NCBI GenBank assembly: GCA_030267965.1
Contig: BRYA01000984.1
Location: 1 to 63,895, forward strand
DNA length: 63,895 nt
Direction: 5' to 3'
DNA from: Triparma columacea
Taxonomy: Eukaryota; Sar; Bolidophyceae; Parmales; Triparmaceae
Positions 1-10,000 of this stretch are shown piece after piece (within the stretch, counting starts at the first letter, position 1; every line of letters begins with the position of its first letter). Made by a program: the position numbers and the translations under genes. The notes under the pieces are model-generated. The model had not been told where the DNA came from, made no database searches, and saw only the letters and a list, made by a program, of their open reading frames with translations.

Positions 1-62
1 CTAACCCTAACCCTAACCCTAACCCTAACCCTAACCCTAACCCTAACCCTAACCCTAACCCT
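1..62. repeat. Telomere, (CCCTAA)n
   Basis: Ten uninterrupted copies of the hexamer CTAACC, giving TTAGGG on the strand running out to the chromosome end. The run starts at base 1, so the window begins at, or is clipped within, a true chromosome end. Confidence 0.97.
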
Positions 63-249
63 TACTTTTCTCCTTACTTCTCTTTCCTTCTCTTTCCTTC
101 TCTTTACTTCTCTTTACTTCTCTTTACTTCTCTTTACTTCTCTTTACTTCTCTTTACTTCTCTTTACTCCTCTTTATTTCTTTTCACTTCACTTTACTTT
201 ACTTTACTTTACTTTACTTTACTTTACTTTACTTTACTTTACTTTAATT
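63..249. repeat. Pyrimidine-rich subtelomeric repeats
   Basis: Directly next to the telomere the + strand is almost pure C/T with scattered A. A roughly 10-base unit CTTTACTTCT repeats up to about 180, then a pentamer ACTTT repeats through about 245. There are no G residues on this strand. No gene is seen. Confidence 0.9.
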
Positions 250-780
250 CATACTCACATACTCACATACTTACAAACTCTCACTCACACTCACCCATCA
301 CTTTAATTTTTACCTTCTCTCCTCTCAACTCTCCTCTCAACTCCTCTAACACACTCACACACTCACACACTCACACACCAAAACTTACACATCAACACCC
401 ACACACCAACACTTACACACCAACACTCACACACTCACACACCAACACTTACACACCAACACTTACACATCAACACTCTGACACCAACACTTACACACCA
501 ATACTCCCACACTCACACACCTACTAACTTACACACTTACACACTCACACACCTACACACCCACACACCTACACACCTACACACCTACACACCTTCACAC
601 CTACACACTCACACACCTACACACCTACACACTTACTCACCTACGCACTTACACACCTACACACCTACACACCTACACACCTACACACCTACACACCTAC
701 ACACCTACAAACCTACACACCCTCTCACACTCACACAAACACAAACACAAACACATACACAAACCCAAACACAAACATAA
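250..780. repeat. CA-rich subtelomeric repeats (CACCTACA and related)
   Basis: Short degenerate repeats of ACACTCACAC, ACACCAACACTT and, from about 540 to 720, a regular octamer CACCTACA. The + strand is nearly free of G over the whole stretch (only isolated ones, for example near 478 and 643). No reading frame here is credible. Confidence 0.9.
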
Positions 781-1130
781 CGCTCCCCAATTGGTGCCAA
801 TCCTGAGGATACGCCTGCTTTCTTTTTTAATTCCCATACACATCTACTACATCTCCATTATACTCACAAATCACTATAACACTTTCACAATTCTTCAAAA
901 CTTCATACACATCTTCTACATTTCCAATATACTCACAAACCATTATAAACATTTCACATCTCTTCAAAACTCCATACATATCTACTACACTTCCTCAATA
1001 CTCACAAACAATTTTAACACTCCCACAATACTTCTACTACACTTTCATAATACTAACAAACCACTATTACATTCCCACAATCACCTAAAACATTTCCACG
1101 CTCAAAACCATAACAAATAAAATCGTTTCA
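781..1130. repeat. Degenerate ~70-bp tandem repeat block
   Basis: Three to four diverged copies of a unit of about 70 bases begin near 831, 902 and 971. Each contains a CATACACATCT-like start, a TACTCACAAA core and a CTTCAAAAC-like end. A 109-codon + frame crosses the block and shows a matching 23-residue periodicity (HIYYIS..ILTN). It opens at a TTG and has the composition of the flanking simple repeats, so I read it as a repeat rather than a gene. Confidence 0.7.
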
Positions 1131-1156
1131 TCCTACAAATGTTGCTGCCCTATTAG

Positions 1157-3298
1157 TCACTCTCCATTCTCATCTTCTGTTGGCAAAACACTGCTTACTC
1201 TAGCCTTCCCACCTCCTACCCTTATTATATCTCCACCATCAGCGCCTCCAACACTTGCTCTCCTAATACTTGCTCTCAAAGCACCTGATAGACCACCCTC
1301 AGCTTCAGCATCAAAACTTGCTCTCCTAACACTCTCTCTCCTTCTAGCATCTCCATCTTGTGGAATGAAGTCTACAGGTACTTTAGCCTTCTCCACATCA
1401 GTAAGCCAGTCTGGCTTTTCCTCTTCCCATTTTGCCCAGTTTAGCTCGACCCATTTCTTAATTTCTCCTTCAATTGAGACCCAATGATGCCTTGAAGCCC
1501 TTAAGACTCCAAACTTCATTTTATCATTTTCTCCTTCAAGGAAGTATGCCATATTATAGTCCTTTCCTCTCTGGATATTCCAAAAGGTGTGCAAGTACTT
1601 GCTTTCAATGTTAAAAAAGAAAAAAGCAAGGCATATGGTAGTTGTTGGTATGATATACTTCACTATAAATGATGCAATATCAATTGGGTTGTCATCTACA
1701 TAAGGAGAAAATAGATATATAAATATTGACACTGGTAGACTTACCATTGTCAACAGAAGACCAAACAACCAATAGGCTCCACCAACTTCATTAGGATGTC
1801 TCCCCTGCACAGTTGAAGTGAAGTCTGTGACGATCTTTACCATCACTCTGCAGATAATACTATTAAGAATCTCTGCCTTACCCCCCAATGGTACCCAGTA
1901 CCAGAAATCTCCCCTAAATATCTTAAACAACAAGTACAGACCAAGGTCAGCTCCAATGTAGAGGAAGACCCAACTACCTCCCATCAATCCAAGAAGAACT
2001 ATTGTTGTACATCTTATTAAAAGCATTCCAGCAGTGAAAAGCAACATGGACGCAAATACTACTGTTCTCTTGCTTGCTTTTGCTGGTATGTACCCATAGA
2101 AGTCTGGTGCCTGTTCTCTATTAGCAGGGTCTGTGTCAAAGTCATAACTAATTGTTGCAGAGGCAAAGCCTGTGGTAATTGCTGACACTGCAACAGAAAG
2201 CCATGCTGAAGTTCCAATATCTTTGTCTTTGTCACTTGATGCTATAGCCATAAGTTGGATGATCACTCCAGGAATTGCCTCAGAGAACATCTCAATCCCT
2301 TTCATAAGAGTCATCTCAAACATTGGTTCAATTGCAGCTCCAACCTCTTGCTTTGCTCCAGTTGCCACCCTGTAAGCATCAACAGCAGGCTTGTAGCCAA
2401 GCAAGATTGGAATACACTCCCTAAGCACCCTTTTCATCCCCAACTTACTGTTTTGGCCCCAAACACCAAGCAGCTGACCCCCAATTGACACTACCAAACT
2501 TGCCAAAGATGCCATGAAGTACCCATACTTCTTGTCACTACCAAATGTGTACGTCACATACACGTCAGTCAGTAAATCAGCCATGCTTGTGAAAGCTCCC
2601 ACTGTCACCCTCATCTTGACACCCCAAGGGACTTCCTCCATCAGCTTGAAGCCAATTGTCTCTAGCAGAGGTCTGAACCAGCCGTACTCGTCGTCGAGCT
2701 CCTTCAGAGCAGGGAACTGGTGCATCCACTCGTCTACAGCGGATTGCACCTGCGTAGTTGTTGCCAATGTCGACGCTAGGCTTTCGCCGATCTCCTTCCC
2801 GTCCTTCTTCTCCAGGTCCTTTGCTGCCCCCTCCACCTTCCTCATCCTGTGCAGCTTGTTCTCAATGATGGCAGCCAGCATCGCCTCGACAAATGTGTAC
2901 TTCTCGAAGACACCTTTCAGAAGATCATTGGTCGCAACAAACTCTCCCACGGCCTCTTCCTTCGTCCTCCCATCCTCCCTTTCCTGAACTGCCAACATCA
3001 GGTCTTCCCCCAACTGATTTCCTTCTCGACTGGAAGTCGTGTGACCATGGTCGACAGGGGCCATCACCTCCTCAGACTCTTCCTCGGCCTCATTTTTCTC
3101 CTCGGTGACCTCAATCGCCCCTTCATCCTGAGCCTCAACGTCGTTCCTCCCCTTCTCAGCCAATTCTGAAACAACTGGTGAACTTTTCGTTGGGTCGCAC
3201 ACACCGGAATGGGCGCGCTCTGGGCTAGAGGAAAGCTGCGGACCATCGTCGATCGTAGCGACATCACCCATGAGGCCAACATCTGCTTCAATCTCCAT
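1157..3298 (-). CDS. Polytopic membrane protein, XK-related-like (713 aa)
   Basis: Single-exon frame with an ATG at 3298. Residues 1-130 are acidic and low-complexity. From about 190 there are many hydrophobic helices, with charged loops between them, including the segments around KMRVTVGAFTSMADLLTD, TTIVLLGLMGGSWVFLYIGA and YIIPTTTICLAFFFF. The D..TDVYV element near the first helix recalls XK-related proteins (putative lipid scramblases), but I cannot confirm that family. The C-terminus is soluble, with repeated RRxS basic motifs (RRESVRRAS, RASIRRAS) typical of basophilic kinase sites. I associate this type of protein with large paralogous families in microalgae. It is the gene nearest the telomere, only 1.1 kb from it. 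Coding status is confident, function is not. Confidence 0.8.
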   Translation of the reverse strand: MEIEADVGLMGDVATIDDGPQLSSSPERAHSGVCDPTKSSPVVSELAEKGRNDVEAQDEGAIEVTEEKNEAEEESEEVMAPVDHGHTTSSREGNQLGEDLMLAVQEREDGRTKEEAVGEFVATNDLLKGVFEKYTFVEAMLAAIIENKLHRMRKVEGAAKDLEKKDGKEIGESLASTLATTTQVQSAVDEWMHQFPALKELDDEYGWFRPLLETIGFKLMEEVPWGVKMRVTVGAFTSMADLLTDVYVTYTFGSDKKYGYFMASLASLVVSIGGQLLGVWGQNSKLGMKRVLRECIPILLGYKPAVDAYRVATGAKQEVGAAIEPMFEMTLMKGIEMFSEAIPGVIIQLMAIASSDKDKDIGTSAWLSVAVSAITTGFASATISYDFDTDPANREQAPDFYGYIPAKASKRTVVFASMLLFTAGMLLIRCTTIVLLGLMGGSWVFLYIGADLGLYLLFKIFRGDFWYWVPLGGKAEILNSIICRVMVKIVTDFTSTVQGRHPNEVGGAYWLFGLLLTMVSLPVSIFIYLFSPYVDDNPIDIASFIVKYIIPTTTICLAFFFFNIESKYLHTFWNIQRGKDYNMAYFLEGENDKMKFGVLRASRHHWVSIEGEIKKWVELNWAKWEEEKPDWLTDVEKAKVPVDFIPQDGDARRRESVRRASFDAEAEGGLSGALRASIRRASVGGADGGDIIRVGGGKARVSSVLPTEDENGE

Positions 3299-3500
3299 GA
3301 TGACCTCGACGGGATGCTGAAAAATCTGTGTTACATGGTTGACGTGCGAATGAATTGCGGAGCGACGGTGTTAATTGGTGGGAGTAATACTTCTGTGCTG
3401 ACGAATGAAAAATATCGATTTTGTCCTTGTCATGAGCATTTCAGAGGGTCTTTTTGGGGCCTGTCCAGAGACCTAGACCTGACAATCCGATCTGCCAAGA

Positions 3501-3803
3501 ATGTTGCCCAACGATGTGTTCCTTTTCCCCTCTTGTGACCCTCAAGATCCCTCCTGCACCCCGTACCCCCCACCTCCGTCCAACCGACAGCCACGCTTAC
3601 CTCCTCGCCACCCACTTTGTCACCCCACTACTCCAAGTGTCCCAAGAAGTTCTCCCAACTTCGAGCCTTCGGACCTCCTGCAGAAAAATATTCACTTGCA
3701 GCCGTATAGCGCCCCCCAAAACGTATCTCGCGAGTCTTTTCTAACTACTTTAGCTCAGCGCAGTCCAGCTGTTTTGGTTCACTCTCAATCACAGCAGCTT
3801 TGA
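3501..3803 (+). CDS. Possible small Pro/Ser-rich ORF (100 aa), doubtful
   Basis: An ATG-initiated frame, MLPNDVFLFPSCDPQDPSC onward, rich in Pro and Ser, lies in the gap between the subtelomeric membrane gene and the Cys-rich gene. It has no recognisable domain. Pyrimidine-rich DNA of this kind often leaves such frames open by chance, and no splice partner was found. The rest of the gap (3299-3869) shows nothing else of note and may be the 5' flank of the gene at 3298. Confidence 0.2.
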   Translation: MLPNDVFLFPSCDPQDPSCTPYPPPPSNRQPRLPPRHPLCHPTTPSVPRSSPNFEPSDLLQKNIHLQPYSAPQNVSRESFLTTLAQRSPAVLVHSQSQQL

Positions 3804-3869
3804 GAAGCGAACCAAATTTGCCTTCTCCTTATTTAATCTTTTATCTCCAGCATACACCATAGAATGAAA

Positions 3870-4499
3870 TCATGTTCGGCACAAGCAAGAAAAAGTAGCG
3901 AGGATAGTTATTTTCGGCAAAACGTTTACCTTCCCTTTTACCCACAAAGGAGGCCTGAGTCTCCCGTTCTTGATGGTGCTATAGATGTACTTTGCCTGTC
4001 GAAGCTGATGCTTGCAACCAGCTTCTCGAGCCCCCTCTTGGCCCCGCCGCTCGCCTTGGGGCACCCATCGAGATGCTGAATCCTCTCCTCGACAACCTCG
4101 CAGTCAAGCGACCAGCCCTCCCCTAAGTCAAAGTCATGCTCGTCGGTCTTGAGAGCTAGGACGGGCTCTGTCCCATCGCCCCCGTCAATTCCGCCGAAGC
4201 CGACGACGCCGCAGCAGGGGCAACTAAGGATGGTCATCTTGGCGCTTTCATCCTTGATCTTCCTTCTCCTCTTCGATAAGTTGTTCCTCGTCGTCGTCCG
4301 TGCGCCCGCCCCCACAGCATTCATCATCGCGCTGCCAAAGTTTCTCGTTGCACACCCTACACTTGGGCAGGCACTTCTCGCAAACCCATTCTTCGTTTTC
4401 ACCCCAGTCTCCGCCATCCACGTCGCAAGTCCACTCCGTGTCGCACTTGAAGCAGTAGCACAGCACCCCCTCGTCGCTCTCGCTCTCGGGGGTATACAT
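3870..4499 (-). CDS. Cys-rich zinc-ribbon-like protein with two compensating frameshifts
   Basis: The frame from ATG 4499 encodes a Cys-rich start (CYCFKCDTEWTCD, then CEKCLPKCRVCNEKLW and DECC) and an acidic run, and stops at 4248. Coding-quality sequence resumes one frame over at about 4250 (KMTILSCPCCGVVGFGG, then LALKTDEHDFDLGEGWSLDCEVVEERIQ) down to about 4008. It then returns to the first frame (AKYIYSTIKNGRLRPPLWVKGK) until a stop at 3870. The two shifts cancel. No GT-AG pair of correct phase explains them. Paired CxxC/CxC clusters suggest zinc binding. It could be a young pseudogene or a real gene carrying two single-base assembly errors. The product is unknown. Confidence 0.42.
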
Positions 4500-4747
4500 C
4501 TGGGTGGGTGGGAGGGAGGTGGTCGAATGGGTCAGAATCGGACAGCCTGACTTGAGGATGACCGACCGATTGGAGAGGGGAAATGACTTGAACTTGACGT
4601 GAATAGGAGATAGAAATCAACTATACGACAAATGACAACTGGTTAAAGCCTTAAAAAGGGTTATCATAGTCACGCCTTACCTATCTTTCGATAAGATGCC
4701 AAAAACAGAGTTCTTTTCAACAAAAAAGCAAATTGCTGTTGTCCAGA

Positions 4748-6774
4748 ATGCGAAGGGTAGCTCCCGATAGAGAGGATGAGACGCAGATCGAGCAGAAGAT
4801 TTCTTCTGTACGGCGCTTGACGGAGCTTCTGGACTATGATAAGAAAGGGTTCATCTCCAAAGAGGACATATATAACACTTGTTATGCCATCGGTCTCGAG
4901 CTCTCCTTGGAAGACATGGAGCAAATCACGGAAGTTGAGCCGAATAAGCATGCCGAGGTGTTCATGGGTGTGTTGGCGGACTTCGAACTATCAATCGATG
5001 AGGTTGAGGCATTGTTCAACTATTTCACTAGAACAAGAAGACAGCGTCGCCCAGATGGTTTCAAGGTAAGGATCACAAGAAGCGATAACTACGATACGGA
5101 CCGCAACTGGATGACAAGTCACGATCACAAGAAGCGATAAGTACGATACGAACGCAACTGGATGACACTCACATATTTCTCGTCACAGTATTTGCCGAGG
5201 GGGGTGTATTTTATCCGGCGCCTGCTGGGCTTGTATACCCCCGTTGCCGCCTTCTTTATGGACAATCTTATGCCCAAGCTCACACCTCACGAGCAATCCT
5301 TATTTAGCATCACACGAAATGTCATCGGAGGCTTCGATCAACTCGTTCTCGTTCTGATTTATACAAGTTTGTTCTTGACTGCAACAGGAGTAAGCAACAT
5401 TTCTCCAATGTCTATTTTTGCAATTCTATCAATGAATCTTCCGATTGGATGGGGTTCTCAGGCCGCCCGTGAGAGTTTTTACTGGTCGACTGAGGGCGGG
5501 GTGAAAAAGAGCCTGTGGCAGAGACGGCTGATGATCCTGCGCTACACGCCCATTCGTCTCAAGGATGGAACATCTATCAATGGGCTCGCAAGCCTCACGA
5601 GAATATTTAAGGCGTGCAACACCGTTCACTACTTGCAAATTGTCCTGCAAGCCTCACCGCTCGCGTTTTTCAACCAAGAGAAGAATTCCATTAGCTGCCG
5701 ACGACGCTCTTCGATGGGAAAAGCGCAGGAAAACGACTTGTTAGAAGAATTAAAAGAAGCGAAACTGGAAAATAGGCATGTGTCACGTATTCAGCTTGAT
5801 AAGAAGTTCAATATCATCAAACTCGACTTTGGGAAAATGATTCCGCTGTTTGTTGGAGTCTTGCTAGCGGCCCTTCCTACAACCGTGAGGGTAATGAAAG
5901 GGGGGGTTGCGTCGAATCATTCTGGTGTCGACGCTGCTGTGGAAGCTATGGTGGCATTATTCGTACTCCTTACTGTTTTCTTCACAGTCCTGGTGATATT
6001 GAAGGACGCGAACAAAGAGTTAGAGTTCGATCGCAAGTGGGTCGAGTGCTTGCTTGCGACAATACAACCAGATGACGAACCAAGGAAGACGGTTGGGGTG
6101 AATGCGAAGTTTCTAGAAATTCGGCTGGATACTTCTGCCGCCGTAGAGGGTTTCACAGCATTGTATAAATTCCTAAAGGCTTATACAGTCCACTGGAATA
6201 TGCAGTTCCACGCATCCTCGTTCGTCATGCTAGGAACGGTCTGCGCTGCTTCGGTTATCGTGATCTTCATTGGAAGTGTTCTTGAACTTGAGATGGACGT
6301 CTGGAATACGTATTTAATGGCAACGGCAACAATCATCTGGCCGATCGTATTAAGGGGATTGTTTAATGTTGTGAAAATAGATGAACTGCTCGACGTCAGG
6401 CTACAACGGTATTTGAGGCATCAACGTCGTCTGAACGAGAAAATTTTACGGCTCGGCGAGAAGCATCATAGCTCTGAGGATGCTGTAAAATTGAGACGCG
6501 TGTGCGAAGAGATTAATTCACTCATCGAAGAAATCCAAGGTAAGCGCGCGAAAATGAAGAGCTGCGACAAGGACATTCATATGACATCAACACACTTTGA
6601 ACAGCATATTAACCCTCCACTCGCTTCGCAGATACCCATAAAACGATCAAATTGCTTGGGAAAATACCTCTGAACAAGACCAATATGGTTAGGCTGGCTG
6701 GTGCCATGGCGGCAGGAATATTCACGACGATCTTGAGGTCTGCATACGACTTTGATGAACTTAAGACGACCTGA
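4748..6774 (+). CDS. EF-hand-like multi-pass membrane protein (603 aa)
   Basis: Modelled as exons 4748-5065, 5189-6539 and 6632-6774, with introns of 123 and 92 bp and matching phases (0 and 1). Residues 20-60 hold one EF-hand-like loop, DYDKKGFISKED, in a helical context. The body has about six hydrophobic segments, including LVLVLIYTSLFLTATGVS, MIPLFVGVLLAALP, ALFVLLTVFFTVLVIL, VMLGTVCAASVIVIFIG and TATIIWPIVLRGLF, and a late coiled-coil region (RRLNEKILRLGEKH). The last exon adds a conserved-looking tail ending FDELKTT. The first ATG in frame is used; an upstream TTG is ignored. A calcium-responsive membrane protein is possible but unproven; I do not recognise the family. Confidence 0.72.
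5071..5173 (+). repeat. Tandem duplication inside an intron
   Basis: Two copies of about 51 bases (5071-5122 and 5123-5173), each opening with GATCACAAGAAGCGATAA and differing at a few positions, fill most of the first intron of the EF-hand-like membrane gene. Without one copy the intron would be about 72 bp, near the short end of the intron sizes seen here. Confidence 0.88.
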
Positions 6775-7065
6775 ATTGCAAATTTTGGAAAAACTATTAG
6801 TTGCCTTTTTACTCCGCCACATTATACTACCCTATTATGCTGGGCGACGTGTGCGCATGAAGGATACGGTTAGGCGGGATTAAGGGGAGGGGATGGATTG
6901 GGCGGGTTGGGTTGGATGAGCTCCTTGGTAGCTCCTAGGCAACCAAAAAAAAACATAGGAACCCTAAATCACACCATTAGGGATCCCTAATTGGACAACC
7001 GCAAATATTTTCATGTAAACTGTGATAAATAATTAAGATAACTACACAGAACTATTCCAGCGTCC
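6775..7065. other. Convergent intergenic region
   Basis: Lies between the 3' ends of two convergent genes. It holds a G-rich stretch (about 6868-6920) and, at 6962-6990, three telomere-like hexamers in alternating orientation (CCCTAA, TTAGGG, CCCTAA). No gene is seen. Confidence 0.6.
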
Positions 7066-10000
7066 CTATCCCCCTCCCACGGGGACAACTGCCGCTGTTG
7101 CCCCTCCCCCCCCTCTCTCCGCCTCGCTTCCTTTTTGGCCTTCTTCCTCTGAATGCCTCGATCTCTCCAGTTGGACCTCCATTGCTCTCTGAAGTTCAAT
7201 CTGCTTCTGCTGAAGGGAATTCATTGACAATTGCGCCAGGTTCTTGGTGCTCGCCGTCTTCTGTTTTTCATCCAGCTTCTTGCGAATCTCGGTAAGCTGC
7301 TCTTGCTGAGTCTTTGAAGATTCGATGACTGTATGTGCAGCTTTGTATCGGATTCTAAAGAGGATGAGCGTAGTGACGATTGTGATGAACCCTGCGCAGA
7401 TCGAGACGACAGCGGTTAAACCCAACTTGCTAAACCAGGTCGGGCCTTCCTCCTCTTGGTCTGTGTCTAAAGCCGACGGACAAGAGGTGACGCCGTCTTT
7501 CTGGTCCATGTTAAACAGGACCTGCTTGTTAACCAAGAAATATGGGCAGATGGTCGAAGACTTCACGTCTGAGGGATTCTCGTCGACAGTCTCAACCGCC
7601 GAGCACTCTGAAGCGGAGAGTGTGCATTTGGTGAGCGAGGCGAGAATATAATGCGAGGCTCGTTATTTCGACAGACGCTGCGCCCGACTCCACACAGAAC
7701 TCACCATCGCTTGTGTCAACCAACTCCTGAATAGGCGGAAGCCCAACACTCGGGCAGGTGTACTTTTGCTCGAAATTGCTCACCACGACCACAAACAGGT
7801 TGCTATTCGGCACAGCGGTGATTTTGTACGAGCCACCAATGCAATGCGACGGCGCGACACTAGCCTCAAAGGTGTAGCCACCTTCCGTGAAGATTGTATC
7901 GATCACCATGGTCGTGAAGCGAGCGTTCGAGGGGGTCACGTCTGTGTACTGCTCTATAAGAATTTCCTGCTCGATCATGCTCGCTGTTAGCCCGGGCTCC
8001 AACTCTCCAATGAATGTAAGTTCCGTCTCGACTTCGTCATGCACCACTACTAGGGCGTTCTTGTCGATGACCAGGGTGAAATCAGTCACCGAGTTGCTCT
8101 TGTAGGCGGCTGAGGAATTTCGGAAGAAGTTTGAGAAGTCCTCGTAGCTGCGTGGGGGGTTGGTTGGGGGGGGATCAGGAAGGGTTTGTTTTAGTTGTTG
8201 GTATATGCCTTCCAGGGAGGAATTCCACGTTCGCGACTTACCTTATATCGACTGCGGCTACTCCGACGACCTCTTTCGTGTCTGATGCTACAATTGGCTT
8301 GCTAACACTGATAACCATCTCCCCGCCTTCGGCTGCGGTCTCGTACGGCGTTGAGACAGAGAGGGCGCGGAGGTTATTGGCGATGGCACGAGTGTACCAA
8401 GGGCGCACACGGGGATCGTAAGGGTTGTGGCCAATGTACTGACCGGGCAATAAGTAGAGCGTGCCCTGTATAGATCCAACATAGCGCGCAAGGATATAGT
8501 CAGGGACCGGGGCCTGCAACCACAAGTCCATGACGTTCGACATTGCCTCGATCTCCGCAACCATCGCTTCACCAGCATGGAACACGCTTGGGTCAGCGAG
8601 GTTATTCAGATTTTGCGCTCCACTATCCCAGGTTTCGGTGTCCGCCAAGTATGCCCCTTCCTTCACAAAAGCCGAAGGAGAGAACTTATACGATCCCTTG
8701 ATGTTGGATTGGCCATCAGTAACGTTCAGCTCCGCGGCAAACTCGGGAGGAAAGAGCTGAAGGTTATGGTACACGAGCGTCAAAGAGTGGTCGGATGCTC
8801 CAATTGCAAACTCGTGGCGTTCCTTGTCCTTTTCGTCGTAGACGAAGACAAGGATGAAGGGTGTTCCCCTGAGGTGTCGCCAGACATACAGAAGTTTGCC
8901 ATCGACAGTGTAAGTACCTTCCTTCTCAATGTCTCCGGACGGCTGAACCCTCGTGACCTGCGCCTCGCCAAAACCATACGCTGTCCTATGGATCTGAGGG
9001 CGAATCTTGGACGTGAACTCGTCGTAGGGCTCATAGTCACTGATGTCGTACGAGAAGACGCCACCGGTCCCTATTGTACTGGAGGCATCAAGCAAAGGGT
9101 GCACAATTACCTGCGACGAGCGTTAGTAGTGAGTCACAGAGAAGTGTTGTGCCAAGCGGTTCGATTGACCGGCTATCTCACCTCGCCGTTTGTGTTGATG
9201 AGGGAGCCGTAGCTCGACCCGACCCTGGCACTGGAGATGACTGAAGCGAGGTAGCCCAGGCCAACATCAGCAGCCATTACACCTATAAAGATTCCGTCAA
9301 CGTAGCAATTGATGGTGGCAGTGATCATCAAACCTGAACCAGAAGCGTCATCATACGGTTGCGACCATTTAACCTGCTGCATCAACCCAGAATTCTGTGC
9401 ATTTCCGAAGTAATCGAAAATCGCGAAGAGTACCGTGTTCACAGCGGCGGTCCCACCGCTTGGGGCAGTCCTGGCCGAGATGCCAAGAGCAAGGCATTTC
9501 AGCGAGGCCAAGGTGCTCGACGACGAGGTCATGCTCTCTTCTCCAACATGTATGTTGAACATGTGCAAGCCGGTAGGGTTGGTTTCTGCTTCTGTAACAG
9601 CAACGGTCTGCGCACGCTTCGAGATTGCCTCCTCCATGATCTTGAGTTCCGAGGGCGTAATCAAATCCCTGTCAGTGACGAGGATAATATTGAGCTCGCA
9701 CCCTGTGCCTCCATCTTGGTCGCGAGTAGCAATTGCCATGTCGATGGCCTCGCTAAATGCGCCACCAAGGTCGGAGTAAAGGAGGACACCGACTTCAGCG
9801 AGAAACCGCTCAATCTCGATTATGTTGTCTGGAGTTGCACGGGCCAGTGTGCCTCCGAAGCAGTCTGACCTGACGACGAACTGGTTCTGCGACGAGAAAA
9901 GTGGCGAGCGAAGCGAGTATTAGGAATGAGTTGGAAAAGTTCATCGATGCTGCACCGACAATAGCAGCTTAGAGCAGGAGCTTCGCTTAATCTAGAATCT

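Noticed and set aside
791..1120. 109-residue + frame rich in Ile, Thr, Asn and His in the subtelomere
   Set aside because: Starts at TTG, follows the 70-bp repeat exactly and has the composition of the surrounding repeats.
2514..2987. Long + strand frame of 157 codons
   Set aside because: Antisense shadow of the polytopic membrane gene, no start context or domain.
6962..6990. Three telomere-like hexamers in alternating orientation as an internal telomere
   Set aside because: Only single hexamers, not a tandem array; expected by chance in a 64-kb window with AT-rich spacers.
9150..9170. GGTTCGATT as a tRNA B-box
   Set aside because: No matching A-box or cloverleaf could be drawn; it lies in the intron between two exons of the VWA/Cache gene.
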